In this document: piece by piece, positions 37,627-48,870 of the stretch | Layout of the letters: every line of letters begins with the position of its first letter | Numbering within the stretch: the first letter of the stretch is position 1 | From: an uncultured Bacteroidales bacterium | GTDB lineage: Bacteria > Bacteroidota > Bacteroidia > Bacteroidales > UBA932 | Reading direction: 5' to 3' | Assembly: GCA_947167015.1 (NCBI GenBank) | Contig: CAMVGM010000014.1 | Span: 1-48,943 of the forward strand | DNA length: 48,943 bases | Position numbers and translations under genes: made by a program | Notes under the pieces: model-generated | Databases searched by the model: none | The model's input: only the letters and a program-made list of their open reading frames with translations | Told to the model about the DNA's origin: nothing

Positions 37627-38568
37627 ATGAAGATAGCCAGCAAGATAACCGACCTCTTCTCGGACAGGATCTGGACCCTCGACACCAGCGGGTCCGGCCG
37701 CGCCTATGCCGAGATGGTCCGCATCATCAAGCTGATCCGCATCACCTTCAGGACCTTTACCGAGAACCGGATGGGCTTCCAGTGCGTCTCGCTGAGCTAC
37801 TTCATCACCCTGGCCCTGGTGCCCTTCATCGCCTTCGCCTTCGCCGTCACCGGCGGCCTCGGGCTGGACGGCAAGATCGCCGAGGCGCTCCAGGTCGCCC
37901 TCCCGACCCACCCCGAGATCGTGAGCATGCTCTCCGAACGGGCCGCCGTCATCATCGACTCCGCCCAGGGCGGCGGACTCGGCACGGTATCCGCCGTCTT
38001 TTTCCTCTGGGCCATCCTGTGGATGATGTTCCAGGTGGAGCGCGTGTTCAACAACGTCTGGGGCATCCTCAAGATCCCGCGCAAGATCTACAAGCGCTTC
38101 GGCTTCTACCTGCTGGTGCTCCTGCTTTCGCCCTTCATCGTCATCATCTTCGGTACCGGCGTGGTCTATGCCACCAACCTGCCCAACCTCTTCTACGGCC
38201 TGGACCTGAAGGACGCCCGCTTCCTGTTCAAGCTGATCGGCTACGCGGCCTTCTATCTCATCCTGGTGGGCACCCTGTCGGTGATGTACAAGTACATCCC
38301 CGCCACGAAGGTGGAATACCGCTACGCCTTCCGCTCGGCGCTGATTGCCGGCATCATCTTCGTCCTCTTCCAATACCTTTACCTGCACACGCAGATGTTC
38401 ATCGGACGGCTCAGCCAGGCCTACGGGATCCTCGCAGCCGTCCCCCTCTTCCTGATCTGGCTGAACTTCAGCTGGCAGATCATCATCTACGGCGCGCAGC
38501 TGACATACAGTTTCCAGAATGTCGACCAGTATAACGTCTCCGATTGGGACTCCGAAAGCAAGCCATGA
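37627..38568 (+). CDS. YihY/BrkB family inner-membrane protein
   Basis: 313 residues with six hydrophobic segments. Family signatures: RITFRTFTENRMGFQCVSLS and YFITLALVPFIAFAFAV at the first helix, FLWAILWMMFQVERVFNNVW (the conserved FN..W), and GILAAVPLFLIWLNFSWQII near the end. The family was once called ribonuclease BN by mistake; no nuclease motif is present and transport or envelope roles are only suspected. It starts 6 bp after ligA and overlaps the rsh gene by 4 bp (ATGA). Confidence 0.9.
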   Translation: MKIASKITDLFSDRIWTLDTSGSGRAYAEMVRIIKLIRITFRTFTENRMGFQCVSLSYFITLALVPFIAFAFAVTGGLGLDGKIAEALQVALPTHPEIVSMLSERAAVIIDSAQGGGLGTVSAVFFLWAILWMMFQVERVFNNVWGILKIPRKIYKRFGFYLLVLLLSPFIVIIFGTGVVYATNLPNLFYGLDLKDARFLFKLIGYAAFYLILVGTLSVMYKYIPATKVEYRYAFRSALIAGIIFVLFQYLYLHTQMFIGRLSQAYGILAAVPLFLIWLNFSWQIIIYGAQLTYSFQNVDQYNVSDWDSESKP

Positions 38569-40754
38569 GTTTTTCCGAATTCACACCCGATGATTACCGC
38601 CTGATCGGCGAGGAGTTCAGCTCGCTGATGGAGGTCGCCGCCCGGCGCTGCAAGGACGAGTCGGAAGTGGAGACCGTCCGGAAAGCCTTCAATTTCGCCA
38701 ACCAGGCCCACAAGAACGTCCGCCGCCGCTCCGGCGAACCCTACATGCTGCATCCGCTCGCCGTGGCCCGGATCGTCGTGACCGAGATCGGCCTGGGCTG
38801 CAAGTCCATCTGCGCCGCCCTCCTGCACGACGTAGTGGAGGACACGGCCTATACGGTCGAGGACATCCGCAATCTGTTCGGCGACAAGATCGCCACCCTG
38901 GTGGACGGACTCACGAAGATCAAGACCGTGCTGGATAACGAGGACCGCAAAGGCGGCGTGGCCAGTACCGAGAGCCTCCAGGCCGAGAATTTCAAGCGCA
39001 TCCTGCTCACCCTGGGCGACGACGTCCGCGTGGTGCTGATCAAGCTGGCGGACCGCCTGCACAACTGCCGCACCATCGAGTTCATGCCCGAGCACAAGCG
39101 GGACAAGATCCTCTCCGAGACGATGTTCATCTTCATCCCGCTGGCCCACCGCCTCGGCCTGTACAGCGTGAAGTCCGAGATGGAGAACATCTGGCTCCGC
39201 TACAAGGAACCCGAGGACTACCGCAGGATCTCCGAACGCATCAAGGGCAACGTCGCGAACCGCGACAAGGACATCGACAACTTCATCGCCCCCATCGAGG
39301 CGGCCCTGACCCAGGCGGGCTACCGCTTCACCATCAAGAAGCGCATCAAGACCCCTTATTCGATCTGGTACAAGATGCGTACGAAGCGGGTCCCCTTCGA
39401 GCAGATCTACGACCTCTACGCCGTCCGCATCATCTTCGAGCCGATGGACAACAGCCCCCAGACCGAACGCGGACAGGCCTACCTCATCTTCTCCACCATC
39501 ACGCACCTCTACCGGGAGAACCTCGGCCGGCGCCGCGACTGGATCTCCCAGCCCAAGAGCAATGGCTACGAGGCCCTGCACTGCACGCTGATGAGCCACG
39601 CCGGCTTCTGGGTGGAGGTGCAGATCCGCTCCAAGCGGATGGACGACATCGCCGAGAAGGGCATCGCCGCCCACTGGGCCTACAAGAACGACGGCTACAT
39701 CTCCGAGAACGATTCCGAGATGGACAAGTGGCTGGCGGAAGTCCACGACATCCTCCTGAGCGACGACCTCAGCGCCCTGGAACTGCTGGACATCATCCAC
39801 AAGGACCTCGTCAGCAACGAGATCGTCGTCTTCACGCCGAAAGGCGAGCAGAAGGCCATCCGGGCCGGCGCCACCGCGCTGGACTTCGCCTACATGATCC
39901 ACACCGAGATCGGCAACCGCGCCATCGCCGCCAAGGTGAACATGCGGCTCGTCCCGCTGTCCCATTCCCTGAAGGCCGGCGACCAGGTGGAGATCATCAC
40001 CGCCGAGAACGCCCGGCCCAAGATGGAGTGGATCTCCTTCTTGCAGACGCGCTACGCCCGCAACCGCGTGATCGAGTTCTTCCGGCGCGATTTCGCCGAG
40101 ATCGCCCGCGACGGGGAGCGCATCTTTGACGAGCGCATCCGCCTGATGGGCCTGCAGACCAACCGGGAACTGATCAAGAAGTTCCTGGATTACAGCCAGT
40201 TGCACGAAGAGAGCGAACTCTACTTCCGCATCGGGCTGGGGCTGCTGGGACCGGAGGAGTTCAAGGCCATCATCGACGAGAAGGACCTTTCCGGCAGCGA
40301 CCGGCGCAAGCATTCCATCCTGGACGACGCCGCCCGCGGCATCCAGTACAAGATCGCGGAGTGCTGCCATCCCATCCCCGGCGACCCGGTGATCGGCTTC
40401 TCCACCTCGGACAACCTGGTGATCGTGCACAAGAAATCCTGCCCGGTGGCGGAGAGCCTCGCCAGCAAGTACGGCAACCGGATGGTCGTCCCGCAGTGGG
40501 GCGCCGTGCAGCAGGAGTACCCGATCCGCATCTCCCTCAAGGGGATCGACCGGCTGGGCCTGCTCAGCGAGATCTCCAGCTACATCTCCCAGACCCTCGG
40601 CATCAACATGCGCAAGCTCCAGCTCTCCACCGACGGGGAACTCTTCGAGGGATTCATCGAACTGCTCGTCCGCGACAAGAAGAACCTGGAGCGGATGGTG
40701 GACGGGCTTTCCAAGATCGACGGCATCCAGGATGTCATCCGGACCGATATCTGA
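38565..40754 (+). CDS. rsh: RelA/SpoT-family (p)ppGpp synthetase/hydrolase
   Basis: 729 residues, long Rel/Spo form. The HD hydrolase domain has ALLHDVVEDT (His88, Asp89), DGLTKIKTV and VKL-like IKLADRLHNCRT, all intact, so (p)ppGpp hydrolysis is expected. The synthetase domain follows (YSIWYKMRTKR, QIYDLYAVRIIF, SNGYEALHCTLM), then TGS (FTPKGEQKAIRAGATALDFAYM), a zinc/conserved-Cys region (YKIAECCHPIPGDPVIGF) and a C-terminal ACT domain (about 650-729). Hence a bifunctional stringent-response enzyme. The ATG at 38565 overlaps the yihY stop; a longer start at 38544 would overlap it more. Confidence 0.95.
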   Translation: MSFSEFTPDDYRLIGEEFSSLMEVAARRCKDESEVETVRKAFNFANQAHKNVRRRSGEPYMLHPLAVARIVVTEIGLGCKSICAALLHDVVEDTAYTVEDIRNLFGDKIATLVDGLTKIKTVLDNEDRKGGVASTESLQAENFKRILLTLGDDVRVVLIKLADRLHNCRTIEFMPEHKRDKILSETMFIFIPLAHRLGLYSVKSEMENIWLRYKEPEDYRRISERIKGNVANRDKDIDNFIAPIEAALTQAGYRFTIKKRIKTPYSIWYKMRTKRVPFEQIYDLYAVRIIFEPMDNSPQTERGQAYLIFSTITHLYRENLGRRRDWISQPKSNGYEALHCTLMSHAGFWVEVQIRSKRMDDIAEKGIAAHWAYKNDGYISENDSEMDKWLAEVHDILLSDDLSALELLDIIHKDLVSNEIVVFTPKGEQKAIRAGATALDFAYMIHTEIGNRAIAAKVNMRLVPLSHSLKAGDQVEIITAENARPKMEWISFLQTRYARNRVIEFFRRDFAEIARDGERIFDERIRLMGLQTNRELIKKFLDYSQLHEESELYFRIGLGLLGPEEFKAIIDEKDLSGSDRRKHSILDDAARGIQYKIAECCHPIPGDPVIGFSTSDNLVIVHKKSCPVAESLASKYGNRMVVPQWGAVQQEYPIRISLKGIDRLGLLSEISSYISQTLGINMRKLQLSTDGELFEGFIELLVRDKKNLERMVDGLSKIDGIQDVIRTDI

Positions 40755-40760
40755 CGCGCC

Positions 40761-42563
40761 ATGAAGAAGAGAACCACCCCCCTGATCCTCCTGCTGCTGG
40801 CCGTCTGCGCGGTCTTGCTGCCCCTGCTGCTGCCTTCCTGCGCCAACACGACGCAGGCCCCTTCCGGCGGCAAGAAGGACACCATCCCGCCCTACATCAT
40901 CGACATCCGTCCCCTGCCCGGTGTGATCGGCGTGCCACTGGAAGGCGCCCGTTTCATCTTCACCTTCAACGAGTACGTCCAGATCAAGACGCCCGCGGGC
41001 ATCGTCCTGTCCCCGCCGCAGAACCGCCCCCCGAAGGCGCGGCTGCGCGGACACGACCTGATCGTCACTTTCGAGGAGCCGCTGCTCCCGGACATGACCT
41101 ACACGCTGAACTTCAACGACGCCATCGCGGACGCCAACGAAGGCAACCTGTTTCCGGGCTATACCTATGTGTTCTCCACCGGCGAGCACATCGATTCGAT
41201 GCTGGTCACCGGCACCGTGGTGGACTGCAACACCCTCGCCCCGGTCAAGGGCGCCACGGTCCTGCTGCACAAGGACCACGCGGACTCCGCCATCTTCCTG
41301 CACAAGCCGTACGCCACCGCCCGGACCGACGACTGGGGCTATTTCACCTTCCCCTACGTCAAGGACACCCTATACCGGCTCTACGCCATCAAGGACGCCA
41401 GCAACGACCTGATCTACAATCCCGAGACGGAAACCGTCGCCTTCGTGGATTCGCTGATCCGGCCGGTGATGTTCGCCTCCGACACGCTGCCGGAAATGCT
41501 CAAATACGACATGCTGGACACGCTACGCTGCCAGGCGCGCCGCAGCGAGCACGAACTCAAGCTCTTCCGCGAGAAACCGTCCCGGCAGTTCATCGTCAAG
41601 CAGGAGCGCACCGCCGAACGCTCCGCCTACCTGACCTTCCAGGCCCCGGGCGCGTGGATCGACTCGCTGTGGATCCGCGGATACCGGGCGGACCAGGTGA
41701 TCAGCCAGTTCAACATCCTCCAGGACAGCCTGGAACTCTGGATCAACAGCCGCCGGGCCGCCCCGGACACGATGCGCATCTACGTCAACTACCGCAAGAC
41801 CGACTCGCTCGGGCGCCTGGTCCCCACCCAGGAGATCGTCAAGCTGGCGATGCCGAACGACAGGCGGACTTATTCCAAGACGCAGCGCCGCAACATCAAG
41901 CACGACGACACCACCTGCGTGTACAGTTTCAAGGTCGAGCCGGAAACCGTCGAGCAGAACGGCTTCTCGCTGGAGTTCCGCAACCCCATCATCAACGAGC
42001 AGTTCGACTCGGTGATCTTCCGCTCCATCAATCCCCGGCAGCGCGAAACGCGCGAGGAGTTCACGGTGGAGCAGGACAGTCTCAACCTCCGCCGCTACAT
42101 CCTCAGGCCCAAGGCCAAGCTGATGCCCGGCTACCAGTATTTCATGAAATTGCCCTACCGCGCCTTCCGCGACATCAACGGCTTCTGGTCCGACAGCACC
42201 GAACTCAAGGTGAGCCTGCCCGACGACGAGACGCTGAGCGTGCTGGACCTGGAGTTCTCCGGCGTGGACCGCAAGTTCATCGTGGACCTGCTGGGCGAGA
42301 AGCGCGACCGCGTGCTGCGCTCCTACGTCATTGACGGCGACCAGACGGTCCGTTTCCCCTACCTCAAGAAGGGACGCTACAGCATCCGCATCACCGAGGA
42401 CGGCAACCGAAACTCCATCGTGGACACCGGCTCCCTGCTGGAGCACCGCCAGCCCGAGAAAGTGGTGTTCCTGGAGCTCTCCGGAAGCCCTTATATCGAC
42501 ATCCCGGCGGGCGCCGAGATCACCCAGCCGGTCGCGATCGCCAGCCTCTTCAACACGCCCTGA
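40761..42563 (+). CDS. Ig-like (Big_5) domain lipoprotein
   Basis: 600 residues. Lipoprotein signal with lipobox LLPSC (Cys27) after a very hydrophobic stretch. An SbsA-type Ig domain (Big_5) covers about 38-140: KKDTIPPYIIDIRPLPG, FIFTFNEYVQIKTPAG and TYTLNFNDAIADANEGN are its hallmarks. A carboxypeptidase-like beta domain follows (VTGTVVDCNTLAPVKGATVL), then a long beta-rich region of unknown fold. Such proteins are common in Bacteroidetes next to core genes; probable periplasmic or surface structural role. It is 6 bp after rsh and 4 bp before the next gene, in one operon. Confidence 0.85.
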   Translation: MKKRTTPLILLLLAVCAVLLPLLLPSCANTTQAPSGGKKDTIPPYIIDIRPLPGVIGVPLEGARFIFTFNEYVQIKTPAGIVLSPPQNRPPKARLRGHDLIVTFEEPLLPDMTYTLNFNDAIADANEGNLFPGYTYVFSTGEHIDSMLVTGTVVDCNTLAPVKGATVLLHKDHADSAIFLHKPYATARTDDWGYFTFPYVKDTLYRLYAIKDASNDLIYNPETETVAFVDSLIRPVMFASDTLPEMLKYDMLDTLRCQARRSEHELKLFREKPSRQFIVKQERTAERSAYLTFQAPGAWIDSLWIRGYRADQVISQFNILQDSLELWINSRRAAPDTMRIYVNYRKTDSLGRLVPTQEIVKLAMPNDRRTYSKTQRRNIKHDDTTCVYSFKVEPETVEQNGFSLEFRNPIINEQFDSVIFRSINPRQRETREEFTVEQDSLNLRRYILRPKAKLMPGYQYFMKLPYRAFRDINGFWSDSTELKVSLPDDETLSVLDLEFSGVDRKFIVDLLGEKRDRVLRSYVIDGDQTVRFPYLKKGRYSIRITEDGNRNSIVDTGSLLEHRQPEKVVFLELSGSPYIDIPAGAEITQPVAIASLFNTP

Positions 42564-42567
42564 CGCC

Positions 42568-43342
42568 ATGAAAAAAGCCTTCTGCCTCCTCTTCGCATTG
42601 CTCCTGCTGGCCGTCTCCGGCCTGCGGGCGCAGGAGGACAGCCTTGCGGTGGAAAAGCGCAAGCCGCTGATCAACGACTACCTGCTCATCGGGGTGAATT
42701 ACGGCGTGTCCTTTTCCAACATGTATTACGCGCCTTCCCGGCACAACCGCGCCTGGCAGTTCTCCCCGAATTATATCTCCGTGACTTTCACCAAGTTCAG
42801 CAAGATGTTCGACACCATGCCCTACTTCGCCCTCGTGGCGGGCGTGGCGCACGGCTATGAAGGGTTCGGCTTCAAGAAGGATCCCGAAACAGGGGCTTCC
42901 CAGAACGTGGACGGTGCGGAACAGGCCACCATCGAGGTCTTCGAGATTCCCGCCCTGGCGCAGATCCACGTCGATTTCCATCCCGGCAAGCTGATGGCGA
43001 ATGTGGGCGTGTACGGCGGCTGGCGCAACAGCATCTCCCGTTCCGGCCCCAACCTGGAACCCGAGTTCGAGCACGCTTTCCGGCCCTATGAGAACCGCTG
43101 GGAGTACGGCCTGCAGGGCGGCGCCGGCTTCGCCCTGATGTTCGATCCGGTGGAGATCCATTTCAACGCGCTGCTGCGCTGGTCCTGGTCGTCGCTGTAT
43201 CAACCGGACTATGCCAGCCAGTATTACTACCGCTACGCCTATCCGCTGGACATCATCGCCACGGTGGGCGTGCATTTCCAGTTGACCAAACGCTCCGGAA
43301 AGACCAGCGCGCAGCTGCGCCGGGAAGCCCGGGATATCGTAT

Positions 43343-43356
<14 letters not shown>
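42568..43356 (+). CDS. Outer-membrane beta-barrel-like protein of unknown function
   Basis: 262 residues. Signal peptide MKKAFCLLFALLLLAVSGLR with cleavage near RA-Q. The mature part alternates polar and aromatic residues in beta style: YLLIGVNYGVSFSNMYYAPS, YISVTFTKFSKMFDTMPYFA, MANVGVYGGWRNSISRSG and YPLDIIATVGVHFQLTKRSG. I see a small barrel of perhaps eight to ten strands; no known enzymatic motif. Its end overlaps ispG by 14 bp and it starts 4 bp after the Ig-like lipoprotein, so the two envelope proteins are made together. Confidence 0.72.
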
Positions 43357-44667
<1,311 letters not shown>

Positions 44668-44671
<4 letters not shown>

Positions 44672-46887
44672 AACAGGTCCAGTTCGGCCATGCCGGCGGC
44701 GTTGCCGCCTGCGGCGATGGCGGTGGAGCGGATCTGGACGTAACGGGTCCGGATGGGCTTCGCGAAATTGTGGACCCGGCGGGTCGGGTCGTTGACCAGG
44801 TTCCCGAACTCGAACGGCTCGGCATCTTTCCAACTCTTCCCGTCCGCGCTGATGCGGAAGATTCCCTTCTCGATCATGCTTTCCTTCGTGAAAGTGTGCG
44901 GCGTGTAGGCGAAGCCGCGCAGTTCGCGGACCTCTCCCAAGTCGATGCTGATGTACTGCTGCACCCCGTCGCGGGACTGCCAGCAGCTGTCGGTCCGGCC
45001 GTCGATGGCCTGCCGGGCGAACTGCCCCGGATACTCGCTGCTGCAATCGATGAGTTTCCAGCCTTGCTTGGCCCAGCCGAAGTGGCGGACCAGTTCCGGC
45101 CCGCGCTCCCCGTTCAGCACGGCCACGGCGCGCAACTCACTGTTTTCCAAATGGAAAGGACCCTCATAGGTCCGCATTTCCCCGCCCGGTTCCGTCGCAT
45201 ACAGGAATGTGCATCCGGCGTAAAGGTCCGCCGCGTCGTTGTACCGGTAGCTCCACCAGTGCATGGACTGGAAGGCGGGCTTCAGGATCACGGTGCCGTC
45301 CGGGGCCTGCACCGCCTCGACGGCAGGCGGACGCGTCCGATAGCGGTAGGCCTCGACCTCGCTGAGCAATGGCTCGTCCCGCGTGGCTGTGATGCGGATG
45401 CGCAGGGCGTCCGCAGTCACGTCGGCGAAACGCAGGATGCGCCGGAAACCGATGTTGGTACCGCTGGCGATCTCCTGCCACGCCCCGTCAATCCGGGCGT
45501 CCACGGCGCAGGCTTCCACCCGCTCGCCGACCGCGGTCACCGGCTCGCGCAGCACGATGCGGTTCAGGGTGACAGGCTTGCGGAAGCGGAGCACGAGCCC
45601 GTCGGCAGGCACGTAGGTGCCGTCTTTCCCGTCCAGGACCTTTTTCGGCCCCCGGGCGCGGGCGAGCAGGTTGCAGCCCTCGCCGTAGGTCTCGCGGATG
45701 CGCGCGCCCACCTCCTGCAGGACGGCCGCATCGCGCTCGGAGAAGCGCCCTTCGCGGTTCGGCGGGATGTTCAGCAGGAAGATGGAGTTCCCGCCCACCG
45801 CGCGCTCGTAGATGTCGAAGACGTCGTCGGCCGTGCGGACCTCCTGCGTGTCGTCGTCGCTGAAGAACCAGCCGGCACGGATCGAGGTATTTGTCTCGCA
45901 GGGCTCGTAATGCAGGTAGAAGGGCTTCTTCTGCGCGGCGTACACCGTGCGGGTGCCCAGATCGCCGAGCATGTCGTTGAACTCCGTCATCACGGCCGGG
46001 TCCTCTTCGAAGGTGACGACGTTGAACTCAGCGTCACGCGTTGCGCCACCCTCGTTGCCGCACCAGCGGACGTCTTCGCGGCCAAAGACGGTCGCGTCGG
46101 GGGCCAGGGTGCGGATAAGTTCGCGCCAGGCGGTGTAGTCATAGGTCTGGCCTCCCTTGCGCTTGGGATGCGCGCCGTCGAACCAAACTTCGGAGATGGG
46201 CCCGTACTCGGTGAGCAATTCAAACAATTGGTTCAGGAAATACTCGTTGTAATCGTCCACCGTGAAGTGGAAGGTCCGCTTGTCTTCGAACGGACGGCCT
46301 TCCACCGGACGCGGGATGACGCGGGGCGTCTTGGCGCTGAGGTTGCCGTACAGGCCGTCGGGCGACTCGATCTGGTAAAGGTCGGCCGGAGAGAGGTAGA
46401 TGCCCAGTTTCAGGCCGTATTTGCGGCAGGATTCCGCGAGTTCGCGCAGCACGTCACCCCGGCCGTCCCGGTAGCCCGTGGACATGATGCCGTGGGTGGT
46501 GTAGCGGGTCTGCCAGAGGCAGAAACCGTCGTGGTGCTTGACCGTCAGGATGGCCATTTTCATCCCGGCATCCTTCATCTGGCGGCACCAGTCGTCGGTG
46601 TGGAGTTCCTTCAGGTCGAAGACCGCGGGGTCCTCGAAGCCCGTGCCCCATTCGCGCCGGGTGAAGGTGTTGGGCCCGAAGTGGATGAAGGCGATGAAAC
46701 CGTTTTCCAGCGCCGCGGCCTGGCGCGGGGAGGGTACGAGGTTCGCGGCTTTGCGGACGATTTCGTCCTGCGAGTCGCCGGGCTCGACACGCACCGTTTC
46801 GACGTAAAGGGGGCCTTTCGGCGCGACGTCCGGCCGGCCGCAGGCCGCCAGGGCCAGCAGTCCGCTTAAGAGCAGGAGTCTCTTCAT
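44668..46887 (-). CDS. GH29 alpha-L-fucosidase lipoprotein with C-terminal discoidin domain
   Basis: 739 residues from the ATG at 46887. Lipoprotein signal MKRLLLLSGLLALAAC (Cys16). The GH29 barrel has FIHFGPNTFTRREWG, KHHDGFCLWQTRYT (117-130) and EVWFDGAHPKRKGG with nucleophile Asp237; the acid/base cannot be fixed by eye. After a beta-sandwich (residues about 400-560) the C-terminus is an F5/8 type C (CBM32-like) domain: ARQAIDGRTDSCWQSRDGVQ, ISIDLGEVRELRGFAYTP and RYVQIRSTAI. Likely to remove alpha-fucose from host or plant glycans at the cell surface. It ends tail to tail with ispG; the methyltransferase gene is 11 bp upstream on the same strand. Confidence 0.92.
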
Positions 46888-46898
46888 ATGGGATATGG

Positions 46899-48095
46899 TT
46901 ATTCTACGTATAGCAGCAGCCCCTTGAGGTATTCTCCTTCGGGGTGGTAGATGCTCACCGGGTGGTCGGAGCCTTGGCACAAGCGGTCCAGGATGCGCAC
47001 GCTGCGCCCCGTCTGCGCGGCGGCGGAGAAGACCGTGTTGGCGAAGGAGATCTTGTCGACGACCTGCGAGCAGCTGAAGGTGAACACCAGGCCGCCCGGG
47101 GCCACTTTCGCGATGGCGGCGGCATTGAGGCGCTGGTAGGCGCGGAGGGCGTTCTGCAGGGCGCCGCGGTGTTTGGCGAATGCCGGCGGGTCCACGATCA
47201 TCAGGTCGTACTTCCCTTCCGGCGTCTTCCGCAGGAAATCGATCGCATCCTCGCAGTAGTTGTTGCACTCCGTTTCCCCGTCACCGGCGTTCAAGGCGAT
47301 GTTGCGGGCGACGAGGTCCATCGCGCGGGCGGAGGAATCGACGGAGTCGACGAGCGCGGCGCCGGCCGTCAGGGCATAGATGCTGAAGCCGCCGGTGTAG
47401 CAGAAAAGATTGAGCACGCGGCGCCCGGCGGCATATTTCCCGACCAGGGCGCGGTTGTCGCGCTGGTCCAGGAAGAAGCCGGTCTTCTGGCCTTCTTCCC
47501 AATTGACGAGGAACTTGCGGCCGTTCTCGAGGACGGTCGCCTCCGAGGCGGCGAAGCCTTCGGCGCGGTACAGGTAGCCGTCCACGAGGTCCAGGCCCGC
47601 CTTGAAGGGCGCCGTGCCGGAACTCTTGTCGTAAACCGCTTTCAGGCGCTCGCCGAATACCGCCTTGAGCGCTTCGCAGATCTGCCCTTTCGCGCGGAAC
47701 ATGCCGACCGAATGCGCCTGCATCACGCAGACCCCGTCGTACCAGTCGATGATCAGCCCGGGCAGCCCGTCCCCTTCTCCGTGTACCAGGCGGAAACCGT
47801 TCGTATTCTCTCCGTCATACAAGCCGACGGCCTCGCGGACGGCGAGGGCGCGGCGGATGGAGTCTTCCCAGAAACCGGGTGCGGTGGGATCGGCGTCGAA
47901 GGAGAGGATGCGTACGGCGATCGAGCCGACCTGCCAGTGTCCGGAGGCCAGGAACTGGCCCTCGGCGCTGTACACGCCGACGATGTCTCCCTCGGCGGGA
48001 GAACCCTGCACCTGGGCGACGGCTCCGCTGAACACCCAAGGATGGAAGCGGCGCAACGACTCGTCACGGCCGCGTTTCAAAAAAACCTTAACCAT
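46899..48095 (-). CDS. RlmI-like class I SAM-dependent rRNA methyltransferase
   Basis: 398 residues. N-terminal PUA domain (1-75, LKRGRDESLRRFHPWVFSGA), then a Rossmann methyltransferase: VLNLFCYTGGFSIYALTAGA is the SAM motif, DLMIVDPPAFAKHRGAL the motif IV region, and FTFSCSQVV a conserved end. It corresponds to E. coli RlmI, which methylates a 23S rRNA cytosine at C5. The short segment QKTGFFLDQRDNR before the SAM motif is typical. The gene overlaps the end of the exonuclease gene by 8 bp, so the two are coupled. Confidence 0.93.
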   Translation of the reverse strand: MVKVFLKRGRDESLRRFHPWVFSGAVAQVQGSPAEGDIVGVYSAEGQFLASGHWQVGSIAVRILSFDADPTAPGFWEDSIRRALAVREAVGLYDGENTNGFRLVHGEGDGLPGLIIDWYDGVCVMQAHSVGMFRAKGQICEALKAVFGERLKAVYDKSSGTAPFKAGLDLVDGYLYRAEGFAASEATVLENGRKFLVNWEEGQKTGFFLDQRDNRALVGKYAAGRRVLNLFCYTGGFSIYALTAGAALVDSVDSSARAMDLVARNIALNAGDGETECNNYCEDAIDFLRKTPEGKYDLMIVDPPAFAKHRGALQNALRAYQRLNAAAIAKVAPGGLVFTFSCSQVVDKISFANTVFSAAAQTGRSVRILDRLCQGSDHPVSIYHPEGEYLKGLLLYVE

Positions 48096-48870
48096 TGCTC
48101 TTCTCCTGAACCGGGGCGGCCGGGGCCTCCTGCGGCTTCTTGGGTTTGCGGCGACGGCGGCGCCGTTTCGGCTTCGGCTTCTGCCCCTCCTCCGGCTGCG
48201 CCGCGGGTGCCGGCGTTTCCCGGGGCGCCTCCTTGGGCGCGGCCGGCTGGGGCTGCGGCGGGTTGAGTTCTTCCGGGGTGAGCGGATGCTTCTCCGACTT
48301 GAGAAGTTTCAGATACATCTCCCGGCACACCCAAGCGTCCGTCGCGGCATACATCTGCTGCGATGCGGTAAGCTGCTCGGCTTCCCAGTTGGACAGCTGC
48401 TGTGATTTGGAAATCCGGACGCCCAGGATGTTGGCGGCCAGTTTCTTGACGCTCTTGTCACGGATGCCCCATTCGTAGGCGATCTTCTGCAGGTCCACGA
48501 AGCCCTTCTCATCGAAACGCTGGTAATACTGCAGCCCGCGCACGTCGTCGTGCACCGCGGCGCCGACCTTGATGATGTGCGGGTTCGACAGCACGCCGCA
48601 GAGGAGTTTGCGCATCCCGATCTGCCCCACCCGGAACAAGAAGGCCTTCCGGGGGCCGGAAAGCTGCAGGAGCGCGACGTGGTTGTGGCGCTGGCCGGGC
48701 GAGAAGACCGGGCGCGTTTCGGTATCGAATCCGATGACCTTCTGCGTACGCAGGTAGGCGATGGCCTTCACGAACTCGATGCCAATCTTGTCAATGACAC
48801 ATATCTTGCCGGGAAAGGCCCCCAGCGGCATTTTCTCTATTTCTTCAGGCAGGATGCTAATTTTGAACAT
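48088..48870 (-). CDS. RNase D-like 3'-5' exonuclease with basic tail
   Basis: 260 residues. The DEDDy exonuclease domain covers about 25-185: VIGFDTETRP (Asp49, Glu51), VGAAVHDDVRGL (Asp108 or 109) and QQMYAATDAWV (Tyr174, Asp178). There is no HRDC domain. The last ~70 residues are proline/alanine/glutamate-rich and contain KPKPKRRRRRRKPKK, a probable RNA-binding tail. Family members process RNA or DNA 3' ends; the pairing with an rRNA methyltransferase gene (8-bp overlap) suggests ribosomal or tRNA RNA processing. It starts within the end of the upstream gene (14-bp overlap). Confidence 0.9.
   Translation of the reverse strand: MFKISILPEEIEKMPLGAFPGKICVIDKIGIEFVKAIAYLRTQKVIGFDTETRPVFSPGQRHNHVALLQLSGPRKAFLFRVGQIGMRKLLCGVLSNPHIIKVGAAVHDDVRGLQYYQRFDEKGFVDLQKIAYEWGIRDKSVKKLAANILGVRISKSQQLSNWEAEQLTASQQMYAATDAWVCREMYLKLLKSEKHPLTPEELNPPQPQPAAPKEAPRETPAPAAQPEEGQKPKPKRRRRRRKPKKPQEAPAAPVQEKSNG

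Noticed and set aside
38487..41303. Long minus-strand frame across rsh and the Ig-like lipoprotein gene
   Set aside because: Mirror of two well-supported genes; no family motif and atypical composition.
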